DNA of 64,000 nucleotides from NCBI GenBank assembly GCA_002946415.1, contig NJPS01000051.1:484001-548000 (forward strand). The letters run 5' to 3'. Position 1 is the first letter of the stretch; each line of letters opens with the position of its first letter. A program made the translations under genes and the position numbers. Source of the DNA: Rutstroemia sp. NJR-2017a BVV2. Lineage: Eukaryota > Ascomycota > Leotiomycetes > Helotiales > Rutstroemiaceae. The notes below the pieces were generated by a model, which saw only the letters and a list, made by a program, of their open reading frames with translations, searched no databases and was not told the DNA's origin. Below are positions 1 through 11,580 of this stretch, piece after piece.

Positions 1-222
1 CTATTCGATGGGGAGAGGTCCCTATTATACAGACGCCAGAAGCAAAGCTTTCTAAACAGCCCACATCCTCCTCTATGAGATAGGCCCGAGACGACGACGA
101 AAAGGCCTACCAAAACAAATGCATGCAAAACCCGAAAGAAATGCGCTTCTATGATGCCATGGTCGCTCAACATTATGCTCAACGATCTTGCATCCCGTCT
201 ACCACTCCTGTACGCCTCTAGT

Positions 223-1549
223 TTACTTAGTAGCCAAGTCAACACCACCAGTAGCACCCAACGCCTTCTTGATATCACCGTAGATAGCGAATTGACCACT
301 AGAGTTCATATTAGTAATGGTTCAGGAAATGACTTAAGGAAAAGGGGAGTTCTAGGCAGCATAACCGCCTCGCTTCAAGCCGCGTGGAAAACTATGAACT
401 TCGAATACAGGGAGGAGTAAACTTACGCAGTGATTGCGCCAACCATTCTAAGAATAATGTTAGTGATTGATTCTTTATTAGGGGTCGAAATCGGGATACT
501 AACGCTAATCTGGCACCAATACCAGTGTATGAACCTCTGAATCCGAGCTCTCTACCGATCTTGATCAAACGGGAAGTAGTTCCCTCTCCTGGAAGACCCT
601 TGGTCTTGTTGATTTTCGACAACATGGTGTCGGCGGGTTGTGAAACGAGAGCAGCGGCGAAACCGGCAATCAAACCAGATCCCAAGTTAATGGTGGTTTG
701 CATGGAGTCGGAAGTTCTCGATTTGTCGACATATTGGTAGATAGCCTCGTTGACCTTCTCGAAAACGACGAACTTGGCCATAGTGTATGGGACTCTTGAA
801 GGGTATTAATATCAGTGTGGTGGGCAGTTCAGGAAGTTGAAACTTACTGCTTGAACAAGATAGGACCGAAACCGGCATAGAAAGCACCAACACCCTCGTT
901 CTTCAACATCTTGCTGAATCCACCAACGAGACCGTTGGCATACGTTGGCTCAGAGACCAAACGAATACGGGTGGCCTCAAGCGGGCAAAGAGCAACATCG
1001 GCGAAGAATTCTGCGATAGCGGAAGAGGCCAAGTAGACAGCGGTCTTGTTGTTAACAGCGTTCTCGTATCCGATGAGGTTGATGGCTTGTTGCTTGAACA
1101 GTTCATAACCTCCGAACTTGAATGCGCCTTGAAGGAAATAACCAGCAGCAGTTGGACCGAAACCAGTAGCAAGAGCACCAACACCCTCGCTGGCAATGAC
1201 TTGTCTGAAACCACCGATAAGACCTTTGTTATATGTGACAGGGTCGAGTTGGATTCTGGTCTTGACACTGTAAAGGGAAAATTCATGTCAGCGTTAAGTC
1301 CTCGTTATCTTGCGCCAAGAGATGGAAGACCGTGAATCCATCTACACTGAATGCGCAGATTCCTGTCCTGCCGTGAATGGAGACAACTTACACATCGACG
1401 GGGGTGAGACCACCGTGAGTGACCGAACAGCATACAGCACCGGCCAAGGCGAATCTGGAGTAAAGAGCGAAACCACTGAGCTTCTCTGGTGCGTTGCCGG
1501 AGACCTTTTGGATAGCGGCATCCACCTTTGCGGAAGCGTTGGAGGCCAT
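223..1549 (-). CDS. Mitochondrial phosphate carrier (Mir1/PiC type), 5 exons
   Basis: This inner-membrane carrier imports inorganic phosphate into the matrix for ATP synthesis. Exons in coding order are 1549-1392, 1267-848, 794-504, 447-427 and 298-223, totalling 966 nt and 321 residues, the usual size of a mitochondrial carrier. Three carrier signatures are visible: [21 protein letters not shown] and [10 protein letters not shown]. The tail [14 protein letters not shown] is typical of the phosphate carrier subfamily. All introns use GTAAGT or GTTAGT donors. The fourth exon is only 21 nt; without it the sixth helix would lose the AMVGAIT stretch. The start is the ATG before [11 protein letters not shown], directly after an AT-rich leader. 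Family assignment is firm; the choice between Mir1-like and Pic2-like paralogue cannot be made from sequence alone. Confidence 0.93.
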
Positions 1550-4178
1550 CTTTATTATATATGAAATAAGACTGAGCGGAGAGTTGAAGAGATGAGGATA
1601 TTCTTCGGACGGGGAAGGTAGAAGAAAGAAAGTCGTCTCGTGGAGGAGATAAGGTCCAATTGATCGAAGCGGTAAAAATCAAGAATGAAAGTGTTAAATG
1701 CTCAGTGTTAACAAAACTTTTTTGCACTAGATCGGAAGCTTTCGGAGTTTACACATTTTCTTTTTACTTTCTGCCTTAATTGCCTAATCTCGTCATTGAC
1801 CGGGAGACCGTGCTCAGCTTACCACCACCTATTTACGGCAACATGGAAAGTGGGTTCCAAGGTTCAAATCGAATAATCTTCACACGTGTTTGGTAGGGAA
1901 TTGATATTTATTATCCTTCAACCATCATTAAGGGGGATTTGTGCGACAATGAGTATATCCTCATTTATTCCCATCTCACACTCATTCTTTGGTGTGTTCC
2001 TCAACTCCGAGTTGAACCCCTGAATAGCTAAACGCCTGCAATTTGACGTCACCCGAAGCGGGCATAGATTATCCGCGGGATCAATCGGATAAGCTTAAGC
2101 TAGAAAGAACAACAGCTACTTGTATTTCGCACCAAGGTTGGTGGTCTACCATTCCTGAACATTCTCCGGATGAACGGTTAAGAATTTTGCGGAATACAAA
2201 CTCAACGGAGTATCCAAGACGAATACCCGTTGCAGGAGGCCAGCGATGATTGTTGAATGGGCTGTTCCCCCGCGATGGGCGGCCGCAAGATACGTTTCAT
2301 GGCTAGGCATGTTATCTGTTCTGGCTCTCTCTCCGCACTCAATAAGGTGGACTTCTTAACAACTAGACTATGGCTGTTATGGTAGGGCTGTGAACTAGCT
2401 TCTGCAATAGCCGTGTAATGAACGGTCTGGTTCTTCGAGTGACTAGTGCGGAATAAGCTGTTGTAAGTACTTGAAAAAGTAGTGAAACAACCCCAACTTA
2501 GCCCATCTACGAGAGACTTAGTTTTTCTGGCTTGCTGATAGTATTGATATCCATAAGTCCAGAAGGAATTTCTGGGCAAGCGTCTAGACTTTCTGTATGG
2601 CCGAATGAGAGAAGGTTAGTAGAAAGGCATGCAGCAGATAAATATCATAATCTACCTCAGGAACTTTCGAATTCTCCAGCATCCAGGTAGGAATCCATGA
2701 GACGAAGTTCAACACATTCTCAAAGCAGTACTCAATACCACATCTTTGGAACCGCTCAGCACACCGAATCCACCTTACCATCCAAGAACCTCCTGCAACA
2801 ATTTTGCGTGATATATCTGCTTCTTGTCGCCTCGCACCTCCTTATCGACCATGCAATGGATTTGAGAACAGGAGTATCTGATGGGGGCAGAATGAAATAG
2901 TTGAATGAATAGTTGGGAGTTCGTAGGGTCTTCCTTTTTAGGCACCTTGAGCTAAACTAATATAATAAGTGCCCTTAAAACAATGCACCTGCCTCCACAA
3001 TGAGAGAGTAGTGTCTAAACATGGTTCTTCCCGCACTTGAATTGGGGCAGAGCTACCACTGGCTGATGGGGGATTCCAAGACGTGCCCTCAGCATTTGAG
3101 AGTGACCTGGAGAAGCAGGCGTAGTTGGCACAACGACTCCATTACCATGCCATATAATTTGCCATATCGCGGGGCGCCGTTCGGTAAATTTCCTAGGGAT
3201 TCGCCCGTTCCCTAACTGACCCAGTATAGTAGCTGATCGGAAGTTTCTCTTTCGGAAAACGTCTCTACCGCCTGCCATTCGATGCGCCGGTTGAATCTGC
3301 GAGAGAGAAATGGTGAACGTGCGAATGATGGTGCGCGAAGAAGATTTCGGACGATGATGCAGTTTTTAGGCCCTAAACTAATGTCAGTGGACGTTCGGGA
3401 ATGTGGGAAGTATGATGTGCCAAAAGATCGTAGGAGGCAGTCATGGAGTTTCCGTAGTTCGTCAATTATTCAGCCATTGCTCGACGGTCAAGCGATCCTC
3501 AACCTCTAAGAAGTGCTTGACCATTGATGACTTGTTAAAGTTCACAAGCCTTTCCAGCTCTGAAAGCATTCCATGTCCAGGCGAATTTCTGGAGTTGAGA
3601 GCATACTTTGTCCGAAGAGTATTTCGATGTTTGCGGATATGTGATTGTCCCAGAATGCGTCTCTACTTTGTGTTTCTTCCAACTTCCAAGTGTTTGCAGT
3701 CTTAGTAGACTAGACCCCCCAGTGTCCGAAAAGCTCTGATATTGGAGACCCAGACTGAGAATGATTCTGGGCGGCCTGGCTTGGACTGTAGCCGTCTAGT
3801 CAACGGTCTAGAGCCCAGTTGGTGGCGGAACGAGCTATTGCATGTAATCGCGGACCCTATCAAAGTTAATGATGGTAGCACCAATCAATCAGCAGTCTGG
3901 ATCAACAAACTTTGGTTTGTAGTAGCAATAACAGCGTAAGACCCAGACAACCTGTCTACGAAAAGTGTCCGGCCTAGACTTAGTGAGTATTAATACCCCT
4001 CGTCAACCCAGAACTCACACTTCAGTCGCAAGCTCCTTTGATATAGCTCAACATCTACTTCACCAAAATCCCCTCATACTCCCGTACGCCAAACCCAGTA
4101 TATCGTCTACAACGCTTCTTCGTCGTTCAGCTACAGACATTCCGCACTGTCTATCGTCTTAGAGTATAGCTGTCAGCC
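1550..4178. other. Intergenic spacer, no supported gene
   Basis: This holds the phosphate carrier promoter side and about 2.5 kb of sequence with frames open for under 130 codons on both strands. None shows a family motif, a signal peptide or a consistent splice pattern. I see no transposon ends. Confidence 0.6.
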
Positions 4179-4666
4179 ATGCAACTTCAACCGTGTCAGG
4201 GGCAAATAGGGCTCACACTTTTGCCATTTCTTCTCCTCCTCACCGGCATCTCATGTGGGATCTTGGGGTTATTTTTAGGCTCACAACATACATACACAAA
4301 TACCCTGATCGAGCTTGCGGCATTTGACCCAGAAGATCAACTCCAAGCATTGCAAGCAATGGTCGATGAGCTTGACGAGTATACGAAACGAAAATGCAGT
4401 TTTGATAAACGGTTGGAGCAGGAGAGAGAGCTGATTAGACAGAAACAGCAGAAACAATCGGAAAAGCAGTCTGGGAACTCGGAGAAGATTTTGGATGAGG
4501 AATCGGTGTTATTGAAGAACGAGCTGGTATGAAAATATGGCAGCAATTCAGAATTGAGAGGGTACGATAGTTGTTTTTACTTCAGCTTTGGGTGATGGGA
4601 AAGTCGGAGGTCGGAAAGCTGTTGTTCCTGGAAGGGAAGGGAGGAGCTACTTCCCAAGTTGCTTGA
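4179..4666 (+). CDS. Small membrane-anchored coiled-coil protein, hypothetical
   Basis: Not recognised. A hydrophobic N-terminal segment (about residues 10-36, rich in Leu, Phe and Gly) could be a signal anchor. It is followed by a highly charged Glu/Gln/Lys helix (about residues 45-105) that looks like a coiled coil. An intron at 4527-4585 (GTATGA donor, TTCAG acceptor) is likely: it removes the stop found when reading through and joins NEL to a protein-like end, LWVMGKSEVGKLL, stopping at 4666 for 142 residues. Reading through would instead stop at 4532. Function unknown; possibly a small organelle-membrane protein. Confidence 0.45.
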
Positions 4667-4813
4667 TGATAACCAATTTGAAAAAGTCTAAATCCACGTG
4701 GATGAATATTCTCTTTTCGTTTTCTCGGCTTTTTTGAATTTCCCAAGTTCCATCGGATATTCAGAGTCTCAAAAGTTACAAAATATCCTGAAAGTCCCAG
4801 CAAAATTCGAACA

Positions 4814-5062
4814 ATGAAGCTCTCTCGAAGCTGCAAACGCCTATTGGCGTTTATAAAGTTTCTTTTACTGTCGACCTGTTTGGGTCTGTCTGCGTGCAAT
4901 CCTCCCACTGGGGAATCTGGTCTCTGGTGGTATATAATGAACATCTTTTTCGTAGGTCTCAATTTCGTTCTTGAAGCTATCTTCCAAGATAACTGTTTCT
5001 TTCTCAATGCGTTCACAGTTGGCCATGGCACTACAGAGAACCAGACTTTCGAGCTCTGCTAA
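4814..5062 (+). CDS. Possible membrane protein exon, hypothetical
   Basis: This 82-codon open frame starts MKLSRSCKRLLAFIKFLLLS and contains two hydrophobic stretches (residues 12-28 and 38-58) separated by CNPPTGESG. It is in the same reading frame as the hydrophobic frame beginning near 5177, so both could be exons of one small multi-pass protein. I could not find a convincing donor to join them. Treat it as a tentative coding segment. Confidence 0.25.
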   Translation: MKLSRSCKRLLAFIKFLLLSTCLGLSACNPPTGESGLWWYIMNIFFVGLNFVLEAIFQDNCFFLNAFTVGHGTTENQTFELC

Positions 5063-5176
5063 TGTCCAATACGTTCGTGGTCATTGAAACATGGTCAGAT
5101 ATCTTAGCAGATGTTGGACATCGAAAGGAGATGAATGCTCGAGCATTATTCGAACATTCAGCCAACGAAAATCTAG

Positions 5177-5517
5177 GGCATTTTTGGACTATGGGTCCAC
5201 TGTGAGGAAGCACTCGACTGCTGCCCTCCTCCGACCATCGATCCGTTCATTGTGTATCTTGTTCTGCTCCTCGGTAATCTGGTGTTCTTTTTAAATGGGA
5301 TAAAAACCCTCCACCAGTCGGTTACAACCACAATTGTGGGGGGGTGGCTCGCGTTTTTGGTGTGGTTTGGGACGCGTGGGACCTCTGGGCCATGGCAGGG
5401 GATGTCTGGCCTCGCTTCAGACAATGGAGGAAGAAGATGCAGACAAAGCTGGAGAGGAAACTGCGGGGAGAGAGGAGGAGGGATTTGGAGGAGGGTTCGA
5501 GCTATCGGCTCGATTAA
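5177..5517 (+). pseudogene. Membrane protein C-terminal segment with a G-homopolymer frameshift
   Basis: The frame from 5177 reads through a Cys-rich piece (HCEEALDCCPPP) and a strong membrane helix (PFIVYLVLLLGNLVFFLNG) to TTTIVGG at a run of seven G (5338-5344). In that frame the protein then becomes low in hydrophobic pattern. With one more G the reading moves to a protein-like tail with regularly spaced aromatics (VVWDAWDLWAMAGDVW) and a basic/acidic helix ending at TAA 5515-5517. This may be a sequencing or assembly slip, a true frameshift, or a misread intron. Function unknown. Confidence 0.3.
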
Positions 5518-5870
5518 GAGTGGAGTTTGCGGGGAGATATTTTTCGGTTTTTTTTGGAGCAATGGCTCCTTGAGCTTCGTAAGTTTGGATTTCTTCATCC
5601 CTTTATTCTCTGTCATCTCATTGTTTGAAGTCTATTTGGACATCGCTTTTTGTTCCCCATATTCCTGCCACCTCATGGGCACATATTCAAGAGTCTACCT
5701 TCCTTCTACTAAACTGCGAACATTCCTCAATCAGACACCCAGCTAACATACACTCGAATCACTCTCACAGTATTTAAGACTTCACAATTGCAAGAACCTG
5801 ATCAGCCGACGAGCTGAATGAAGCACAAAACCATTTCTTCTTCTGCATTTGAGCGTGCTACTTGACTTGA
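5518..5870. other. Convergent intergenic spacer
   Basis: This AT-rich spacer lies between the membrane-protein segment and the 3' end of the repeat protein on the other strand. No feature seen. Confidence 0.5.
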
Positions 5871-8208
5871 CTAATCCACCACAGGCTTTTGACTCTTCTC
5901 CCCATTCCTCTTAAATGCAGCTTCTAATCTTGCCAACTCAGCTTTAACCTCTACTTTACTCGGAACAGGCCCTGGTGCAGCGGCAGCCTCAGCACCATGG
6001 TATCTACAACTATGAAGAAGCCTTCCATTGACTTTCTTATCAAACCAAGACCTTGGCAACCACTGATGATCTTTACTACAGTATCTCATACGTTCTGGTG
6101 CGTAGTGCGGATAACCAGGTTGAGAATACTCATCGTCTGAATCGACCTTGATGTATTTCACGCTGTCTGGATCATCTCCTTCTACCTTGCGTTTGGTATA
6201 GGGGTTCGCCCAAATGCGTGGGGGGCGTGTTTTGGGCTTTGGCTGCTGCGGCTGATTCTGCTCAATGTGCCCCGCTGGTCTTGGTGCAATGTGCACTGCT
6301 GGTTTTTCTGCAATATGTCCCGCTGGTTCCGATGCCATATATTCCGCTGGTTCTGGTGCAATTTGCTCCACTGGTTTTGGTGCAATGCATTCCACTGATT
6401 TTTGTGCAATGCGCTCCGCCGGGTTTGATGCAATGTGTCCCGCTGGTTTTGGTGCGACATTATTCGTGATTTTGATTTTGCTCATGGGGAGAGGCCCATC
6501 ATGGGTTCTAGCTGGTTTTGCTCTGGTAGGTTCCTCAGTATCGGCGGATATATCGGCGGCAGCTCTCTTCTTCGTGTGTTTGATGTTGCTCTTTGGGAGA
6601 GATCCACCATGGTCTTTAACTGATGTTTCTATAGTAGGTGTACTGGTATTGGTCGATATCTCGGCGGCAGCTCCCTTCTCTGTATGTTTAATGTTGCTCT
6701 TTGGGAGAGATCCACCGTTGTCTTTAACTGGTGTTGCTATGGTAGGTGGACCGGTATTGGTCGACATCTCGGCGACAACTCTCTTCTCCGTGTTTTTGAT
6801 ATTGCTCTTGGGGAGAGACCCACCATGGTCTTTGACTGGTGCTGCTCTGGTATGTGTATCGGTATTAGCGGATATCTCGGCGGCTGCCCTCTTCTCCGTA
6901 GCTTGTATCTTGCGGCCACTTCGACTAGAGTATTTTGGAATGGTAAAACCGCTTAATGGCGGCACTATGCGAGGTTTATTCTGTGATTGGGATGGAGTAG
7001 GCGCGATTCCAGAACCGAGAGCTGGTGGTTTTGGAGTAGTAGCTATGATAGGTTTCTTCGGCTTCATCTTGGACGGCATTTCTTCTTCTTGTATTAGTGG
7101 AGGAGTCGCTAATGTAGCCGTAAGTTTTCCCTCATTTTTCTTAAATTTGATGATCTTCTTGCTAGTTTTCGCCGGCATGGGTTGTGTTTTTGACCGAAGT
7201 TCCGGACTGTCAGGGCCCTCGGAGGATGAGTCGGATGAACCACCCGGTGTCCGGGGTCGGAATGAGGGATCTGGTTCCGTGCTCTCTGGATGAACTTTCG
7301 CTGCTTTGGGCTTGGGCTTGCGTTTACGTTTGGGCTTGCGTGGAGCGCCTTCTGTGGCAGGTATTGTCGACCTAAAGTATTCTTCTCTTGCTGCCAATAG
7401 TCCTATCTGGCTTCTGTTCATATGCGGATTGTTACGCTCTGCGGAAATAGTCAGCCAAGTTAAGTCTAATCCATAGTGCAAGAAATAATGACATACTCAA
7501 CTTCTCATACCAATCCACATCCATTTCGGGGTATATCTTCCCTGCACAACACTAAGTCAGTCCCATTCCAAACTTGAAGTGATTGAACTCACGAGGGAGT
7601 AATACAAGAAGGTCATGCACAGCCTCTCTTGAAATCTTATGCAGAACAAAAAGTTCCGTGTCATTTATGTCCTCCAGCTTCAAGCCGCCGACTTTTGGGA
7701 CGTGGTTGTACACCATGAGTCCAGGATTATAAACTCGGTCGCCAGCTTGCTGCAGTCTCGGAACCAAAATCCTGTAAAGTCGATCTCCGCACTCTACACG
7801 CGCCAGTTTCCTAGCAGTTGCCTCCTCGGTGTATACAGAAAGCCATGGGCTGGACTTGGCGTCTCGCGCGCGTCTGATAAACTCGGCGCATTCAGGTGTT
7901 CCCCAAGTTGGACATGGAGTCAAAGGATCTGGAGCTTCGAAACCGGTTTGGTGAGGTGATTCGGTAGCTCCTGCGCGGTCTATGTAATATATTGTATGAG
8001 AAAGTTCGCTCCATGGCATGGCGCAGTCTTCTAAGTCTTTTCGAATGTATACACTATCTTCGTCTTCGTCGTCGTCGTCAACTACCTCAAGGTCCTCAAC
8101 TAAAGCAGATAATCCTTCTTCATCTCCAGTACTTGACTTATTACTCGATCCTCCTTCAGAGCTATCGACTATGAGATGCTTGGTTGGCTTTTCTTGAGGC
8201 TCCATCAT
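5871..8208 (-). CDS. 742-residue repeat protein with a Cys/His C-terminal motif, hypothetical
   Basis: Exons in coding order are 8208-7593, 7541-7497 and 7438-5871 (2229 nt). Donors are GTGAGT and GTATGT. The N-terminal about 220 residues are acidic and more globular. The middle is low-complexity, basic and Pro/Lys-rich, typical of a nuclear or chromatin-associated protein. It includes four exact-length 36-residue repeats (core KDHGGSLPKSNIK) and eight 8-residue repeats (pattern HIAxKPAx). The last about 80 residues hold a compact motif, YCSKDHQWLPRSWF then HSCRYHG, whose two Cys and two or more His could bind zinc. No catalytic motif was recognised. A nuclear, DNA- or RNA-associated role is inference only. 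Confidence 0.75.
6263..6454. repeat. Coding minisatellite, 8 x 24 bp
   Basis: Eight consecutive 24-bp units with no indels, each beginning CAATGTGYCCCGCTGGT or a close variant on the plus strand. They encode eight 8-residue units on the minus strand. Units differ mainly by scattered substitutions. Confidence 0.9.
6481..6912. repeat. Coding minisatellite, 4 x 108 bp
   Basis: Four direct copies with an exact 108-bp period start at 6481, 6589, 6697 and 6805. Each begins CTCWTKGGGAGAG on the plus strand. They encode four 36-residue units on the minus strand, keeping the reading frame. Confidence 0.92.
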
Positions 8209-8880
8209 GGCTGATTTATTGGTATGCTGTATTAACGCGCGAGGGTGCTCGCAGTGCGCGTCCTATATTGATGCGTGAATAGGGCGATCATCGAAGTGAG
8301 CTCGAATCTGAGGCACATATTCATGGGAAAGACATTTGACGTAGTAGATGCATAATTTGATACGGGTAGTACAGAATAAAAGATCGAAGGTTGCATGTGT
8401 TTGCGGGTGAATAGTATGAAAGGGTAGGAAGGCGAAAGTGAACTAGGAACTGCCATAAAAGGAAAGCGCGAGAAATTTACTCGGGATCGTGACTTTTGTT
8501 GTCTTCGACGTCAATGGCTAGCCAATCAAACACGGAAAACATATTCACTTCAAGATATCAGGAACTCGGATGATATTATTTGCTTTCACTCATCTAGGTA
8601 ATAACGATGATACTGCAGACTCACGAATAGAGACACTTCTCACTCGTGCTCATGGCCAAACTTTCCATCTTCACGAAATTACTTCTTCGCGTTCTCGAGC
8701 TTTAAAATGGGACTGGACTATGCAGCCATGATAGAATGAGAATGAAGATATCTTCGTCATGGATATTATACTTTGTGGCACGGAACTTCCGCGCTTCGCC
8801 ACGGAAGTTCTGCGGTTGGAGCACCTGTAAGACGCTTATCCGTAGATTTTCTATTCAAACTTCGCACTGACTCAGTGACT
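8209..8880. other. Intergenic spacer with a 9-bp hairpin
   Basis: This is the upstream region of the repeat protein and the 3' flank of the hydrolase. It contains an inverted repeat, GAACTTCCG at 8783-8791 and CGGAAGTTC at 8802-8810, with a 10-nt loop. It is placed about 70 bp beyond the hydrolase stop and could affect 3' end formation. No gene seen. Confidence 0.5.
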
Positions 8881-9893
8881 CTACTGTAGCCAAGCATCTT
8901 TGACGGCCCTTATTCCATTCTTAAGCCACTCTGGACCCTCCTCAAGTGTCAAATCGCAATCGAACCCGTGGTCTGCATCCGGCTCCACATGAAGAATAAC
9001 CCCTTCTGCCCCAAACTTCTTCTCCCATGCCTCTTTGAACTTAGTAGTACCATCTACAGCCAGTACACCGTCTTTTTCACCATGCATAAGGAAAAGATAT
9101 GGTCGTTTCTCTCCAGTCGGTATCTTTTCTAGCACCCTCAATGGATATACGTCGCTGTCATCCCCAAATATTTCCTTGAACCTTCCATGCTGCAGCGCTG
9201 ACAATATAAGAGGCATCCTCTCGAAGGGCATGACGTCCGAAACGAGCGTTCTCTTGGTCGGATCTGGATGTATGGTCGCTACATGATCATCCCACGTGGA
9301 TCGTGGTAGTATAGGAAAACCAAAGGGATGTTTCTCCGATGGTTCGTTGTAATATTTGTCCTCGATATCCGTCTGAGCATACGCGGCAATTACAGCACGA
9401 ACGTAGTCCGTGGGCTGAGTTAAGGCTGTCAAATTGGCTAGATGACCACCGGCGCTTTCGCCATATACCAGGGTGTGTTCGTGGTCAGGAACCACTTCAT
9501 CTGGGAGGTGTTTGTTGAATTCTTCAGTGCGCACCCATGTCCAGAAATCATTCATGTCAGAGACCATTTCTGTAGCCGTAGATTCTGGGAGTAGACGGTA
9601 GTTTGGTGATACGACGATGCCGTTTTCTTGAACTGCAAGATCAAGAAGATAGATAGCGAACCAGTCGGGAAAGATTCCTGAGCCGGTGACCTGATGTCCT
9701 GTTAGCACGGTCTCGCCTCTGTCAAAGAGGAGTGGATGCATACCGAGCCACCGCCGTGGAATTTTACTATGAGGGGATGTTTTCCCTTGGGTAGGTTCTT
9801 CGGAACCAAAATATAGGTGTGAATCTCGTGACCATGGACGATTTTGTAGGTCACTTTGGAGACATTGAATCGCTCGTATCTTGGGGAGTCCAT
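8881..9893 (-). CDS. Alpha/beta hydrolase, HSL-type esterase/lipase family
   Basis: Two exons, 9893-9744 and 9690-8881, give 319 residues. The oxyanion-hole motif HGGG (46-49) lies at the exon junction, followed by the nucleophile elbow GESAGG (Ser129), Asp257 in HGEKDG and His291 in DADHGF, so the catalytic triad is complete. This pattern is that of the hormone-sensitive-lipase branch, which hydrolyses ester or amide bonds in small lipophilic substrates. There is no signal peptide, so it is probably cytosolic. Retaining the intron would break the protein just after HGGG. The natural substrate cannot be read from the sequence. Confidence 0.9.
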
Positions 9894-11580
9894 GGCGGCC
9901 GCGGATTAGATGGAGTGTGCAACTGTTGATCAAAGTATTGGAAGGTTAAGCCCGTGTGGAATATTTGAAGAGGGAGATGAGAGTTACTTGAGAGCATATT
10001 TTATAGTCCTTCCGCTGCATCACGACATTCCATCGTGGGGAGCCGATAAAAGTCTCCGCCCGGAACTAGGAGGAGCTCCACTGTCCACGAGATGTGGGAG
10101 GAGGGAGCCGAGCGGGTCCTAACAACAGCTTAACCTAATTTTTCCGAACCCGAGCCGCATTAGGAACTTCCGACGCCATAGTTTGCGGGTATGATTCGTC
10201 ACTGGAATTAGCACGGCACTCGTGCATATTCTCTGATTCCGTAATCCGAACGCCGCCTATATCCATCAATGTTGCCGACTATGTGCTGTTGCTTTTGGGG
10301 AAGTTTGGCTCCATATGGCTGGCTAAGCAGCGGGAATGGCTTGCAGTTGCCGAGCCTGATCATCGGCGCAGTCAAGACGGGTCTGTTCCATCTACTTGGC
10401 ACATTCGAAAATTCGGGCCTTTGCCAATGCATCGTTTACCACCCACAACTGGACGAAGTTTGAGTCGCTCCGAGGTGTTGTCGTGTACAACACAATTGTG
10501 AGCTAGTTTTGAGGATTGATCTCTAGGCCCATTTGATGGCGTAACTCAAAGATGGTGCATTGATTCGTCTAGAGTGTTCGCGCAAGTTTTTAGAACCATC
10601 TTATGGCATGTACATTGAACCCCCGAGACAGAACCTCCGAGACTGACTCATGCAGCGCGCTAATCACCCAGTCAAATCGATGATGTTTATCATGCATGAT
10701 TAGGCGTCGCATCTGAATGATCTTGCGGCATCTTCTTGCTGCTTTCATTGTCCAGGAGGCTGCTGATAAATCGATGATTGAGTTGTTTCTTAGGACTGGG
10801 ATCGCCAACAATGTTCTAGATGCCATCTCCTTGAAATACTCAAGCGAAGACGATGACGGCCGAGTCAGCAACCGAAATAGGGGTATCGAGCTGCTCGAGA
10901 ATAACCCAGCGTGCTTGGTTTCGCGACAGATGACGAATGTGTGATAATATTGCTGCTGGATTCGAAACTCTGGAATATGCCGACGGCGACCTTCGTCCAC
11001 CGAACGTTAGTCGCGACGACGAGGATCACTTGACGTTGATTTATTTTGATAGTGCTGGTGTCGTTAACTTAGCTCCTATCTGAGAGGTTGCTAACCGGCT
11101 CCCCCCCTTTTGCTAGGAACATTACCAAATAGCTGGAGAAATATAACGACCTACGAAACACTTTTAATACGAATCTAGCCACAATTTGTCAGCTGCATAG
11201 GAGGAACGGACGGATGCTGTGGCTGATGGGACTTTTAAAAAGTGTGTTCTGGGCAACTTTTGTGTGGGATGGTGGGGGTGGCGTTCATTTGCTTTTTCTA
11301 ATATAACATGCCATTGATCAAATGATTATACGCCGCAGCACTGGTATGGACGTCAAGATGTGACTCATTCCGTCTCCGCGACTCGATTTAGATAGAAGAC
11401 TGTCACAAAACACTGATTGAATGACATCCAATAAGTAAGTTTAGGCAGCAACCTGCAAATCATCAACTGACGTCCACCAGCATATTTTGAACAACAAGAA
11501 CATCAAAGATAAAACCTGCCTCCCTCACCATATTCACAACCTTCAAACCAACTTAAACTCCCTTCCACATTTCTGCCATA
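9894..11580. other. Intergenic spacer
   Basis: This is a shared upstream region of the divergent hydrolase (minus) and acetyltransferase (plus). Scattered short frames only; the longest (10590-11000, minus) shows no motif. A pyrimidine-rich, CA-rich stretch just before 11581 is probably the acetyltransferase leader. Confidence 0.55.

Noticed and set aside
2202..2579. Minus-strand 125-codon frame
   Set aside because: No domain and no splice or leader context; it sits in a region where all frames are equally broken.
6265..7293. Long plus-strand open frame of 342 codons, rich in Gly, Val, Phe and Cys
   Set aside because: It is the antisense of the repeat protein; its length follows from the in-frame minisatellites, and it lacks a coherent fold or splice structure.
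10590..11000. Minus-strand frame of 136 codons
   Set aside because: No motif, unusual composition, and no neighbour context; probably chance.
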